Source: an uncultured Dehalococcoidia bacterium
Lineage (GTDB): Bacteria > Chloroflexota > Dehalococcoidia > Dehalococcoidales > UBA1222
Reading direction: 5' to 3'
DNA: 64,000 nt
Assembly: GCA_903844845.1 (NCBI GenBank)
Contig: CAIMVG010000023.1
Span: 1 to 64,000 of the forward strand
Shown: positions 17,263 to 26,856 of the stretch, piece by piece
How positions within the stretch are numbered: position 1 is the first letter of the stretch
How the letters are laid out: every line of letters begins with the position of its first letter
Notes under the pieces: model-generated
Database searches by the model: none
The model's input: only the letters and a program-made list of their open reading frames with translations
What the model was told of the DNA's origin: nothing
Position numbers and translations under genes: made by a program

Positions 17263-18168
17263 TTAGTTTCCCTTGAAAAGCCGTGTCAGGCCTTCAGGTT
17301 TTATCAGAAGCACTACTATCAGGATGACGAAGGATATGGCTGTGCGGTAATCAGAAGCCAGCCCGAATTGGGCAAGGATCACCACTCCGACGTTTTCAGC
17401 CAGTCCGATGATAAATGCGGCGGCGATGGCCCCGTAGAAACTCCCGATCCCGCCAAGGACGGTCACCGCGAACACAGATAGAAGGATATTCCAGCCCATG
17501 GTGGGGGAAAACGACGCTTTCATCCCGATAAATAAACCGGCCATGCCGGCCAGTCCTGCCGAAAGGAACCAGGTTGTCAGAAGGACTCTCCCGGTATTGA
17601 TGCCTGAGGCCATGGCTAATTGAGGGTTACTCGCTGTTGCGCGTATGGCTCTTCCGATGTTGGTCCTTGTGAGAAGCAGTTGCATGGAAACCCCTGCTAC
17701 AAGAGCTGCCGCAATCGGCAAAATCCATGGTATATATATCCGGAATGGACCGATGTTTGACGCCTCTGGCCATGGAAGGGTGAATGACTGAGTGCCTCCC
17801 GGCCAAATTTCTATTATCACATATCGGATGATGAAACCGAGTGCCATGGACCCGATCATGAGGTGGATCAGGCTGGAACCACGGCGCAAAAGAGGGCCGA
17901 ATATTATTTTATAACTCATCAGCCCGAGGCTGCCTGACACCAGAAATGCGCATAGGATGCACACCAATACCGTCAGTGGCAAAGGAAGGTGCAATAAATT
18001 AGCAATGAAGAAACCTGTGTATGCGCCGAGGGTCATGAACTCTGCGTGGGCAAAATTGGGGAATTTGGATAAACCGTAGGTAAGGGTAAGCGCGACCGCT
18101 GAAAGCAGGTATACGCTTCCGGTTTGTATGGAGAACAATAAAATCTGTGCCCAGGGTGTATTTGCCAT
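17263..18168 (-). CDS. livH: Branched-chain amino acid ABC transporter permease LivH
   Basis: 301 residues, hydrophobic throughout. Recognised from the N-terminal TGSVYLLSAVALTLTYGLSKF and NFAHAEFMTLGAY, and the ATPase-contact loop GRAIRATASNPQLAMASGIN. It is the first gene of the livHMGF cluster; its promoter should lie in the 141-base gap shared with the divergent azlCD genes. Confidence 0.92.
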   Translation of the reverse strand: MANTPWAQILLFSIQTGSVYLLSAVALTLTYGLSKFPNFAHAEFMTLGAYTGFFIANLLHLPLPLTVLVCILCAFLVSGSLGLMSYKIIFGPLLRRGSSLIHLMIGSMALGFIIRYVIIEIWPGGTQSFTLPWPEASNIGPFRIYIPWILPIAAALVAGVSMQLLLTRTNIGRAIRATASNPQLAMASGINTGRVLLTTWFLSAGLAGMAGLFIGMKASFSPTMGWNILLSVFAVTVLGGIGSFYGAIAAAFIIGLAENVGVVILAQFGLASDYRTAISFVILIVVLLIKPEGLTRLFKGN

Positions 18169-18327
18169 GTCAACCTAAACTAATAAATTTAATGGCGTCT
18201 AAACGGCGGATAAAAATCGTGGAAAATTATAACACAAAGCGGGTAGGCACATGCAACTGTATATAAACGTCGTCGGGAGGTTTTACGTGGTTGTGATTTA
18301 TTTCGTCTTGTGGAATACTTCCGTGAG

Positions 18328-19041
18328 ATGAAATACGACCAGTTCAAGGAAGGTTCCAGGTCTGCCATCCCGATTGTGTTGGGGTTCATACCCGTTGGGA
18401 TCGCTTTTGGGGTTCTGGCTATCAAATCCGGCTTGACCGCTTATGAAGCCATCGCCATGAGCCTTATAGTGTATGCGGGGGCGAGCCAGTTCATCGTCGT
18501 TGACATGCTGGCGGCGGGCGCAGCCTTCTTGCCTATCATCCTGACGACTTTTTTGGTAAATCTGCGTCATTTTTTAATGAGTTCGACAGTTTCGTCCTAT
18601 TTCAAGCAGAAATCCCTTTTCGAGACCGCCGCCATAGCCGCCGAGTTGACTGACGAGTCTTTTTCGGTGGCTATGGCGGATCCTGTCAAAATCATCGGGC
18701 GGCCGAGCTTTCTCTTTGGTCTGCAGGTTACATCGCAATTAGCCTGGATCTCCGGAACTGCCCTGGGAGCGGTTTTCGGGCCTCTCCTCGACAGTTCATC
18801 GTACGGCATCCCATTCGCGCTCCCTGCGTTGTTTATCTGTCTGCTGGTTCTTCAGCTGAAAAATATGAGGCACGTGCTGGTTATGCTCGTAGCGGGTGTG
18901 CTTTCGGTCATTTTTAAGAACTTGCTCCCCGGTAACTGGAACCTGGTCATCGCTGCTTTGATGGCCTCGGGCGCGGGGATTTGGCTGGCGAGAAATGAAA
19001 CTGACGAGGTTAATCAAGTCGAAGGGGTCGGGCCGGGATGA
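18328..19041 (+). CDS. azlC: AzlC-type branched-chain amino acid exporter subunit
   Basis: 237 residues from the ATG at 18328 (a GTG at 18310 is also in frame; neither has a good ribosome binding site). The family signatures IPIVLGFIPVGIAFGVLA, IVYAGASQFI and NLRHFLMS are clear. AzlC and AzlD form a transporter that exports branched-chain amino acids or analogues. The stop overlaps the azlD start in ATGA. Confidence 0.88.
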   Translation: MKYDQFKEGSRSAIPIVLGFIPVGIAFGVLAIKSGLTAYEAIAMSLIVYAGASQFIVVDMLAAGAAFLPIILTTFLVNLRHFLMSSTVSSYFKQKSLFETAAIAAELTDESFSVAMADPVKIIGRPSFLFGLQVTSQLAWISGTALGAVFGPLLDSSSYGIPFALPALFICLLVLQLKNMRHVLVMLVAGVLSVIFKNLLPGNWNLVIAALMASGAGIWLARNETDEVNQVEGVGPG

Positions 19042-19358
19042 GATTAAGCATATTGTTGCTGATATTCGGCATGGCTGCTGTTACATTTCTGCCTCGCTTC
19101 ATTCCGCTTGCTCTGTTCACAAGGTGGTCGTTGCCGGAGGGTGTCAGGCGGGCATTACACTTCATGCCCACCGCGATAATGGCGGCCATCGTATTCCCGG
19201 TATTGTTTTCCTCTCCCGAAGGGAACATTATTTTTGAACCGCGATTGGTCCTCGCGGCCGTTCCCGTGTTTATTTTCTCGGTCCGGGTAAAAAATCTCTG
19301 GGGGGCGGTTGTGTTGGGGATGATTGTGTACTGGGCCCTCGGGTTTTTTCTCAGGTAA
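19038..19358 (+). CDS. azlD: AzlD-type branched-chain amino acid exporter subunit
   Basis: 106 residues, about four membrane segments, starting MRLSILLLIFGMAAVTFLPR, with the AzlD-typical TFLPRFIPLALF and HFMPTAIMAAIVFPVLF. It overlaps azlC by 4 bases. Together they are divergent from the liv uptake operon, so import and export of the same class of substrate may be regulated from one intergenic region. Confidence 0.88.
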   Translation: MRLSILLLIFGMAAVTFLPRFIPLALFTRWSLPEGVRRALHFMPTAIMAAIVFPVLFSSPEGNIIFEPRLVLAAVPVFIFSVRVKNLWGAVVLGMIVYWALGFFLR

Positions 19359-19424
19359 CCGGCAGGCTGGTGCCTTGTTTGGTGAAGATCTCGAGGAGCT
19401 TCGGCGGGGGCACGGCAATGGGCT

Positions 19425-19820
19425 CTATTTTTTGCTGAGCAGCCTTTCAGCTTTTTCGTCGTCACTGGTTTTCAGGACTATCCTTGCGGTCCCGGGTTTC
19501 TGGTCCATAAATGCGTAAAAATAAACGATGTTGATGCCCGCCTCAGCCAGCGGCAGGACGACGGTGTTCAAAAGGCCGCTGGGTATGTCCGGGATTTCTG
19601 CGCTGAGCATGTTATCCGTACGTTCGGTGAATCCGGATTTCTTGAGCGCTTTTGCCCCTTTCTCGGGGTCGTCCATTATCATCCGCACGATGCCGAAATC
19701 TGCATTTTCGCTTACCGATACTGCTCGCAGGTTCACACTGGCGGTGTCGAGCGCCTGTAAAATCGCTTGTAAACGGCCCTCCTGATTTTCGGCGAATACT
19801 GATACCTGTTTGATTTTCAT
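19425..19820 (-). CDS. Tandem ACT-domain protein
   Basis: 131 residues made of two ACT domains: the first starts KQVSVFAENQEGRLQAILQAL, the second covers residues 68-131 (LNTVVLPLAEAGINIVYFYAF). ACT domains bind amino acids and transmit this to an enzyme or regulator. It follows the PaaK-like gene by 16 bases in the same operon, an arrangement often seen beside aryl-CoA ligases and 2-oxoacid oxidoreductases, so it may sense aromatic or branched amino acids. Confidence 0.82.
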   Translation of the reverse strand: MKIKQVSVFAENQEGRLQAILQALDTASVNLRAVSVSENADFGIVRMIMDDPEKGAKALKKSGFTERTDNMLSAEIPDIPSGLLNTVVLPLAEAGINIVYFYAFMDQKPGTARIVLKTSDDEKAERLLSKK

Positions 19821-19836
19821 TTTTTTACCTCAAGGT

Positions 19837-21150
19837 TCAAGTTTTCGGCAATTCGGAGCGGTCCACGACCCTCTTGGCCTTGCCCTCCGTGCGTGCCAGT
19901 TTTTTAGGTTCCACGAGTTTGATTCGGGCTTTTATACCGAGCACGCTGTCCAACTCGCGTTGCAATGTTGTTTGCAGGGCTGACATCTTCGTCATTTCAT
20001 CGGAGAATATGCCTTCAGAAACCTCTACCCAAACCTCAAGTTCGTCGGACGAGAAGGCGTTTTGACGGTCTACCACGATCATGTACTGCGGTTCTATCCC
20101 CTCCACGGTCAACAGGACGCTTTCTATTTGAGAAGGGAATACCGAGACCCCCCGCACGCGTATCATGTCGTCGCTGCGCCCGGTGATGCGGGACATCCTC
20201 ACCATCGTGCGGCCGCAGCCGCAGGTTTCTATATTCAGGCTGGTGAGGTCTTTTGTTCGGAAGCGCAGTATGGGTTGCGCTTCCTTATTGATAGTGGTGA
20301 TGACCAGTTCCCCTTCCTGTCCGTAAGGCAATTGGATGCCGGTTGCAGGGTCTATTATTTCCACCAGGAAGTTGTCTTCCCAGATATGCATGCCGGTTTT
20401 ATGGGGACATTCCACCGCCACCCCTGGACCGACGATTTCGGTGAGCCCGTAAATCCCGAGGGCAGTTATTCCAAGCTTGTTTTCGATGTCGATACGCATA
20501 TTCTCCGACCATGGTTCTGCCCCCAGGATCCCCAACCGGAGCGCGGTTTTCTTGATATCGATTCCCATTTCAATTGCGGTCTCATGCATGATTAGAGCGT
20601 ACGAAGGGGTGCAGGAGATGGCCGTTGTCCCGAGGTCCTGCAGCAGCATCAACTGGCGTTTGGTGTTGCCGGTGGAAGCGGGCACGACGGTGGCTCCTAG
20701 CCGTTCCGCCCCGTAATGCAGGCCGAGGCCCCCGGTGAAAAGGCCGTAGCCGTATGCATTTTGCAAAACGTCTTCGCGGGTCATCCCGGCGCATGCGAGG
20801 GAACGGGCTATGAGTTCGGCCCAGACGTCTACGTCCTTCTGGGTATATGGTGCGATGACAGGCTTGCCGGTAGTGCCGGAGGAAGAGTGCACCCGGACGA
20901 TCTCGTCCCGTGGGACGCACGTCAGCCCGAGGGGATAGTTGTCTCTGAAGTCAAGCTTGCTTGTGAATGGCAGGCGGGCCAGGTCTTTAAGGGTCTTGAT
21001 ATCTTCAGGTACGACCCCGTTTTTTTTGAGTGCATTTTTGTAAAACGGCACTCGCTCGAACACATAACTGACTGTTTTCTTAAGTTGCTCGAGTTGAAAG
21101 GATTCCAGGTCGGTTCTGGACATGGTTTCTGTCTTGGGGCTTCGGATCAT
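19837..21150 (-). CDS. paaK: Phenylacetate-CoA ligase family protein
   Basis: 437 residues, an AMP-forming acyl/aryl-CoA ligase of the PaaK group. The P-loop VHSSSGTTGKP is at about residue 95; ISCTPSYAL, GAEPWSENMR, GIYGLTEIVGPGV and RTKDLTSL follow in the expected order, and the C-terminal GRSDDMIRVRGVSVFP is typical. ATG at 21150 is chosen because GGAG lies 6 bases before it; the frame also opens at 21162. It probably activates phenylacetate, indoleacetate or another aryl acid derived from amino acid breakdown; the substrate is not provable here. Confidence 0.9.
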   Translation of the reverse strand: MIRSPKTETMSRTDLESFQLEQLKKTVSYVFERVPFYKNALKKNGVVPEDIKTLKDLARLPFTSKLDFRDNYPLGLTCVPRDEIVRVHSSSGTTGKPVIAPYTQKDVDVWAELIARSLACAGMTREDVLQNAYGYGLFTGGLGLHYGAERLGATVVPASTGNTKRQLMLLQDLGTTAISCTPSYALIMHETAIEMGIDIKKTALRLGILGAEPWSENMRIDIENKLGITALGIYGLTEIVGPGVAVECPHKTGMHIWEDNFLVEIIDPATGIQLPYGQEGELVITTINKEAQPILRFRTKDLTSLNIETCGCGRTMVRMSRITGRSDDMIRVRGVSVFPSQIESVLLTVEGIEPQYMIVVDRQNAFSSDELEVWVEVSEGIFSDEMTKMSALQTTLQRELDSVLGIKARIKLVEPKKLARTEGKAKRVVDRSELPKT

Positions 21151-21278
21151 GTTAATCTCCATTCGGAACGGGGTGTTTTAAATACCCCGGATTGATAAAA
21201 AAACCGGGAATGATTTCTGGATCCCGGGATATTACATTTGTGAATATAGTAACAGGTAAACGGCGGCTGGACAAGAGG

Positions 21279-24200
21279 CTAAATGCTCGACGGTCTGGCG
21301 CAATATCTTATGATTTCGGCGAAGTTGTTGATTTTTGTCTGGTTGTTTGTTTCCATGATGCCGTCATAGGTCAAGCTGATCCAGGGCTTCTGGTGGTCCC
21401 GGGAGAACTTTTCCGCCATTGCCGCAACGATGCCTCCCGGCATGCAGCCGTGTGGCATCACCGATATGACTCCGGCAAATCGGGGGTTATCCATCCACTC
21501 CAGTCCCGTTCCGATGCTTAATACCGCCTCGCTGCCGCATCTCGGGGACATGTATTGCTTTGTTCTGGACAGCACTTCTTCTATCGTGGGGTCGTTTCCG
21601 TCTCTGAGCGTACCTTCGACGGCAGCGTGCAGTTGTTCGTTGTCCATTTTGAGGATGCCGTGTTTGACGAAACTCGCAGGGATCTTTCTGAGGCGTTTGA
21701 AACGCAGATTGTCTTCCCGGTTGCGAAATGAAGTGTATTGCATCCATTCGCTCATCGGAGAAACGACGACTTCGAGGCCGGCAGCTTCGCAGTCCTTCAC
21801 TAAACCGCGGTTGCTGAAAATATTGGTTCGCAGGAATATTTCCCCGTTGATTCCGACAAGCGGTTTGCGCGGACGCGAATCATCTCTGATACGTGAAAAG
21901 GCCCCTGCTGCTTGCCTGAGGATAGGTTTAAAAGCTTTTTTTGAACGGGCGGCTGTCACCAGCAATTGCAGGTATTCGTTGAACAGTTTTTCTGCCGAAC
22001 CGCTTTCTTTTTCGTAGGGACGGGAACGCCAAAGGAGCCTTTCCAGCCAGTCGACGGCAAAAACGCCGCCCAGGCCGTAGCGGAGCAGTCCGGGGCCGAA
22101 GTTGATGTCCCGGTAGGCGTTATTCGAAATTGTAGTGTGTACTCTGGCATCATATCCAAGCTCCCTGAGGGCTTTATCCTGCTCCAATGCGTATTTTCCA
22201 AGTCGGCACGGCCCGTAAGAACCCGCCATGAGCAATTGCACATTGGGGGCGGCCAAAGGGTTGGATTGAAAGAATTTAAGGAAATCACCCAGGGTGACCC
22301 TGTATGGCAAACACTCGGTTCCGGTGGTGACCTGGTTCGCAAGAAGCAGGTTCTGTTCGTCGGGCTCCGGAAGAACGGTAACACGGCATCCTGCTGATTG
22401 CATGACCGCGCCGGCGATCTCGATAAAAGGAGCCATTCTTGGTAATACGAATGTCGTGTCTACATTGTTTATAGGGGCGCTGGAGCGGCGTACCGAAGCA
22501 GGGGTAGGGATTTTTGAGCCCTCTGTCATGGTATAACTGCAGATAGTATCGACGAACGCTTCCAGCCGTGTCACAAGCCCGGCTTCGGCAGCATGCTCGT
22601 CTATTTCGAGTTGCCCCATGGGCTTTCCCCCCATGATGTCTTCGAGGAGTGGAATGATAAAGGAGTTGGGCCCGCAGCCGAAGTTGGTCAGGGCGAGCCC
22701 GAAAAGATTGGGCTCACCGGCGATGATTGCCGCCGCTGATATCAGTTTGCTCTCATATGACCAGTAAGGACGGTCAGAATAATCAGTTGGGCTGATTTTG
22801 CCGAGGGGCAGCAGGTCCATCGGGATGGGAACGACGCCCAACCCGGCCAGTGTCTCGGCGATGCCGAGGTTAGCGCCGGAGTCCTGTGCCATATAAGAGC
22901 GGGAAAGTATGACTACTCCCTTTTTCCCGGTTTCGCGGAGTTGTTTCAATACTTGTTCGCCAAGTCGCGTCCTCTCCTCGTAGAATTTATTCTGGGCTGC
23001 CAGCCCTGCGAGGGCGGCCTTCCTCCCGGGTCCACGGTTTAAACCCATGTCTTCGGCGGACTTGGTTAAGTTGCGGATTACTTCCTCGTCCCCGCGGCTG
23101 AAATCTAATACAGGTGATATCAATTTCGCGCCGAGCCCGAGCACCTCTCGTACGATGAAAGGTGCAGCCTGGACTAATGGGCATGTGTATTTCTGGTTTT
23201 CATCGCCTTCTTTTAAATCCAGGCGGATGGCAGAAGGGTAGATGACATAATCCGTTCTACCCATGAGGTTATCTATGTGGCCGTGCATGAGTTTGATCGG
23301 GAAACAGCTGTCGCTGTAAGCCAGTTCCGAGGCTCTTTCAATAACGCTGGACGTAGTTTTGCCGGAAATCAAGATGCGGGCTCCGAGCGAGTTAAGGAAA
23401 CTGACCAGCATGGGGGCGAAGTCGTATGTGAGGAGGGCGCGGGGGATCCCGACTACAGGGCCTTTTCCGCTTCCTTCCTTGTAATCCTTGAAGAGCAATT
23501 TTTCGCGTTCGTCGAATGCTGTAACCAGTTTCTTCATCCCGCTTCGGCTGTCGTATCGGTCGCATCGGCTTCCGTAATAAGTGGGTTCAGCCGTCTCAAG
23601 AGACATGCGTGTTATTGTGCAGTTGTTATCGCAAGATTGGCAGATGAACGTCGAAAGGTCGCAATTTTGGCTGGCGGCATGTTCGAAGCCTTTGAAATTG
23701 CTCGCTTTTCCGGAGGTATTCTCCTTTGCCATGAGTGCGGCGCCGATCGCTCCTGAAACCTCGCAATGTTCCGGGACCGTGATTACCCTTTTACCGAGTT
23801 GTTCGCGGAAGGCCGAAACCACAGCGTCGTTGTAAAAGACGGCTCCGGTAAGGATGACCCGCTCTCCCAGTTTCCGGTGGCCGACCACTTTGGAAAGGTA
23901 GTTTTTAGCGATGGAATTAGCCAGGCTCGCGGTTATGACTTCGATAGGTACCCCTTCTTGCTGGGCCAATGCAACCGATTGTCCCATGAAAGCCGCACAC
24001 CGGGTTCCGAGGTCGATGGTATAGGGCGCATTGAATGCCAGCCGCGCAAACTCCCCGTCGGTGACCTTGACCCCGAGCATTTCCGCCAGTTCGTCGATAA
24101 AGCTGCCGGTGCCTGCTGCGCAGGATTTATTCATCTGGTAATCGACGACTATGCCTTTGCGTTTGATGACCAGTTTGGAGTCTTGCCCGCCGATCTCGAT

Positions 24201-25400
24201 GATATCTGCCAGTGGATCTATTTCGGCGGCTCCGCGTGTCTGGGCGGTTATCTCGTTCTTGACAAGGTCAGCTCCGATAAAGTTTCCAACCAGGTAACGG
24301 CCGGATCCGGTTACTCCTGCGCCTGCTATTTTTATTGATCCGGCGTTCGCTTTTAGCAGGTTGTTAAAGAGTTGCCGGATTGCGTCTACAGGCCGGCCGG
24401 ATGTCATGATGTAGTTTTTGGTTAATACTTTGCCGTTTTCATCGAGGATGACCGCTTTGGTGCTGGTCGAGCCCACGTCTACACCGAGATATCCGATGGC
24501 AGGTGAGGATATGATCATCCCGGCCCCGGGATTTCGGCAGGCCTTACCGGTCAGGCCCGGAGACCGGAAAGATTTTTGACTCTCTGTCTGGCGAAGCGGG
24601 AAGTTAGGGTTGGATTTACAGTCTCTTGACAATAATGCCGCACCGAAAGCCTCTGTGTAGATCGCATCTTTAGGCACGGTGATCCGCACGGGATGTTTGT
24701 TTCTTTCAGAAATTGCCTCGCAAAGTGCTTCAACTATTGCCGGCGCTGCAGAAAGGCCGCCCACCAGGTAAACAGGCTCGTCGAAAGCTCCTCCGTTCAG
24801 GGACGAGACCATCCGGGCCACAGATTCACAGAGGGCGTACAGCATAGATGGCAGCGATACGCCTTTCTGCTGCAAGTGTATCAAATCGCTTTTGGCGAAT
24901 ACGCTGCATCGTGCGGCGATCCTCGGGGTTGCCCCTTCATGCTCGAGGGCCAACCTGGAAAAGTCTTCCAGGCTGATCCCGAGACGGTAAGCTTGTTGTT
25001 CGATAAAACGTCCGGTGCCTGCCGCGCAAAGCGGGTTGGTGACCACTTTCCATGGTTTTTTAAGTCCATCTTCCAAACGGATGATGAGGGTGCTGTGTCC
25101 CCCGAGTTGAATTATGGTTCTGGCGTCCGGGTGATGCTCCAGCAAACCGGCTGCCACGGCCAGTGGCGATGTGTATAGCCCTGGATTGAAAAATGAAGGG
25201 ATGATCGTTCTGCCTGAGCCGGAAACGCCAAGGCCGGTTATCCCTTCAAGGTTACTTATCTTCCCCGTTGCTTCGTTAACGGCCGAGACTGCGTCCGCAG
25301 TTATGCGTACGTTTTCTTTCCCGATCAAGGTGCCGGAATCGTCGATGAGGCAGGCTTTTACATTGGAAGAACCGATGTCCAGTCCGAGGAATTTATTCAT
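21279..25400 (-). CDS. Giant 2-hydroxyacyl-CoA dehydratase activase-like protein
   Basis: 1373 residues. It holds two ATPase domains of the BadF/BcrA/HgdC activase type. The first starts FLGLDIGSSNVKACLIDD and has CAAGTGRFIEQQA; the second begins near residue 305 with YLGVDVGSTSTKAVILDENG and has EIGGQDSK and CAAGTGSFIDELA, whose Cys and that of RCAAFMGQS ligate a shared [4Fe-4S] cluster in activases. A DUF2229-like region follows (about 640-860), then a 500-residue domain related to the dehydratase family. The start is the ATG at 25400; a TTG five codons upstream is possible. It probably delivers ATP-driven low-potential electrons, but its own target enzyme is not in the window. Confidence 0.85.
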   Translation of the reverse strand: MNKFLGLDIGSSNVKACLIDDSGTLIGKENVRITADAVSAVNEATGKISNLEGITGLGVSGSGRTIIPSFFNPGLYTSPLAVAAGLLEHHPDARTIIQLGGHSTLIIRLEDGLKKPWKVVTNPLCAAGTGRFIEQQAYRLGISLEDFSRLALEHEGATPRIAARCSVFAKSDLIHLQQKGVSLPSMLYALCESVARMVSSLNGGAFDEPVYLVGGLSAAPAIVEALCEAISERNKHPVRITVPKDAIYTEAFGAALLSRDCKSNPNFPLRQTESQKSFRSPGLTGKACRNPGAGMIISSPAIGYLGVDVGSTSTKAVILDENGKVLTKNYIMTSGRPVDAIRQLFNNLLKANAGSIKIAGAGVTGSGRYLVGNFIGADLVKNEITAQTRGAAEIDPLADIIEIGGQDSKLVIKRKGIVVDYQMNKSCAAGTGSFIDELAEMLGVKVTDGEFARLAFNAPYTIDLGTRCAAFMGQSVALAQQEGVPIEVITASLANSIAKNYLSKVVGHRKLGERVILTGAVFYNDAVVSAFREQLGKRVITVPEHCEVSGAIGAALMAKENTSGKASNFKGFEHAASQNCDLSTFICQSCDNNCTITRMSLETAEPTYYGSRCDRYDSRSGMKKLVTAFDEREKLLFKDYKEGSGKGPVVGIPRALLTYDFAPMLVSFLNSLGARILISGKTTSSVIERASELAYSDSCFPIKLMHGHIDNLMGRTDYVIYPSAIRLDLKEGDENQKYTCPLVQAAPFIVREVLGLGAKLISPVLDFSRGDEEVIRNLTKSAEDMGLNRGPGRKAALAGLAAQNKFYEERTRLGEQVLKQLRETGKKGVVILSRSYMAQDSGANLGIAETLAGLGVVPIPMDLLPLGKISPTDYSDRPYWSYESKLISAAAIIAGEPNLFGLALTNFGCGPNSFIIPLLEDIMGGKPMGQLEIDEHAAEAGLVTRLEAFVDTICSYTMTEGSKIPTPASVRRSSAPINNVDTTFVLPRMAPFIEIAGAVMQSAGCRVTVLPEPDEQNLLLANQVTTGTECLPYRVTLGDFLKFFQSNPLAAPNVQLLMAGSYGPCRLGKYALEQDKALRELGYDARVHTTISNNAYRDINFGPGLLRYGLGGVFAVDWLERLLWRSRPYEKESGSAEKLFNEYLQLLVTAARSKKAFKPILRQAAGAFSRIRDDSRPRKPLVGINGEIFLRTNIFSNRGLVKDCEAAGLEVVVSPMSEWMQYTSFRNREDNLRFKRLRKIPASFVKHGILKMDNEQLHAAVEGTLRDGNDPTIEEVLSRTKQYMSPRCGSEAVLSIGTGLEWMDNPRFAGVISVMPHGCMPGGIVAAMAEKFSRDHQKPWISLTYDGIMETNNQTKINNFAEIIRYCARPSSI

Positions 25401-26113
25401 GTAGCGTACATTCAATCATATATATGGTAAAGGGCGCAAGGGATTTGGATGGATCCCGTATTGACGCGTATTTCCGGTCAATGTGTAACATTTTATATAA
25501 TATTGAGTGATTGTAGGGATAATCCTACAAAGGTATGAGACAAATACTGATAGACAATGACCTTCTTTAGGACTACACTACACATTTAGCATTGGGTGTT
25601 ATATAATTGTTCATATTATCCGCAATCATGTGGTTGAAGATATATTTTTAATAACTGGTGATCCTGGCTGGTATTAAGTCTTAATTTTTACTATACTTGG
25701 GTAGTTTTGGGATTCATTTTACTGAAAGAAAGAATTAAAATTGAAATACGATCGTTTCTTGAAGATTGACGATAGAAAGGCGCAAGATTAAGTTCTTGGG
25801 CCTTAAATAGTTTAATACCCAGTTTAAAGGCCTTGGCGGGGTAAACCGGGGTGAGTGGGTCGAGCCAACCCAATCTGGAATCATAGCCTCCCCCTTGCGT
25901 GTGCGGTGCCTCGGGTTTAATCGGGTTTTACGGTGTGACATCCAGGCAACATATTAATAAATGAATATCTGATTCTTCGCAACGGAATGTTCTGCGGAAC
26001 AATCACCGAAGATGAGTTAACGAATAAAATATTCTATGAAGGAGGGAACAAGCAGAAGAATAAAATAATGGGGTCCTGTAATTTATATTTTTATAGGAGG
26101 CTATCAAAAAAAC
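25401..26113. other. Long intergenic region before the molybdenum hydroxylase operon
   Basis: About 700 AT-rich bases with no convincing gene. Two inverted repeats stand out: TTGTAGG/CCTACAA at 25511-25530, operator-like, and a longer imperfect pair around GGCCTT...AAGGCC at 25799-25832. AAGGAGGG at 26040 and AGGAGG at 26097-26102 look like ribosome binding sites. A molybdenum-cofactor riboswitch might be expected here, but I cannot match its fold by eye. Confidence 0.5.
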
Positions 26114-26854
26114 ATGTCAGAAGAGGAAAAGACTAACAAACCTGGGATTTCCAGAAGGGAATTCCTGAAAGATGCCGGTATGGTTGTCGGCGGAGTGACC
26201 GTTGGTTCGCTGGCTTTTGCTAATGCTTGTTCCAAGACGACCACTTCGACGCTAACTTCCACCCAGACCAAAACTGTTACCCCTGCCCCCATCACCATCA
26301 CCAACACCGCCGGTGTTTACACCGACCCCGTGGACGGGCAGACCTTCTCGTCGCTCGATGCGATGAAAGCCCACTTCAACACCGTGCATCCTAATGGGGA
26401 CGCGGCCATCGTTTCTTTCACCGTCAACGGCACGGTTCAAGCTTTCCAGGTCAAACCCTACTGGTCTCTGGCTCGCGTACTGCGCGAGGGCCTCGGCCTG
26501 TTTGCCTTGAAGGAAGGCTGCAACTACGGCGAGTGCGGCGCGTGCACAGTCAACGTGAACGGCACCGCCATATTTGCCTGCATGATGCTTGCCTGCGAAA
26601 TGGAAGGCGCAACGGTACTGACCGTCGAGGGCCTTTCTCCGTCTGGTACGCTCAGCCCCGTACAGCAGAAGTTTTTCGACACCGAGGCCTTCGGGTGCGG
26701 TATCTGCACTCCTGGTTTCGTGATGGCGGCTAATGCGCTTTACAAAGCTACTCCTAAACCGACTCTTGCACAGGTACAGCAGGCGCTGTCCGGGCATATT
26801 TGCATGTGCAGTAACCTCACCAGGACGGTTAATGCTCTAGTAGGGGGTGTTTAA
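26114..26854 (+). CDS. PaoA-like [2Fe-2S] subunit of a Tat-exported molybdenum hydroxylase
   Basis: 246 residues. The N-terminus carries a Tat signal (SRREFLKD plus a hydrophobic stretch ending FANAC, possibly a lipid-modification site). Two [2Fe-2S] clusters are complete: the plant-ferredoxin type C136-x4-C141-x2-C144-x11-C156 and the helical type C195-x2-C198-x31-C230-x-C232. An extra segment (residues 67-97) precedes the ferredoxin domain and resembles a C2H2 finger with its cysteines lost. It passes electrons between the Mo and FAD subunits and should carry the complex through the Tat pore. AGGAGG is 13 bases from the ATG, rather far. Three-gene layout as in E. coli PaoABC. Confidence 0.88.
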   Translation: MSEEEKTNKPGISRREFLKDAGMVVGGVTVGSLAFANACSKTTTSTLTSTQTKTVTPAPITITNTAGVYTDPVDGQTFSSLDAMKAHFNTVHPNGDAAIVSFTVNGTVQAFQVKPYWSLARVLREGLGLFALKEGCNYGECGACTVNVNGTAIFACMMLACEMEGATVLTVEGLSPSGTLSPVQQKFFDTEAFGCGICTPGFVMAANALYKATPKPTLAQVQQALSGHICMCSNLTRTVNALVGGV

Positions 26855-26856
26855 AA

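Noticed and set aside
25401-26113. Molybdenum-cofactor riboswitch upstream of the hydroxylase operon
   Set aside because: The place fits, but I could not find the conserved stems by eye; a covariance search would be decisive.
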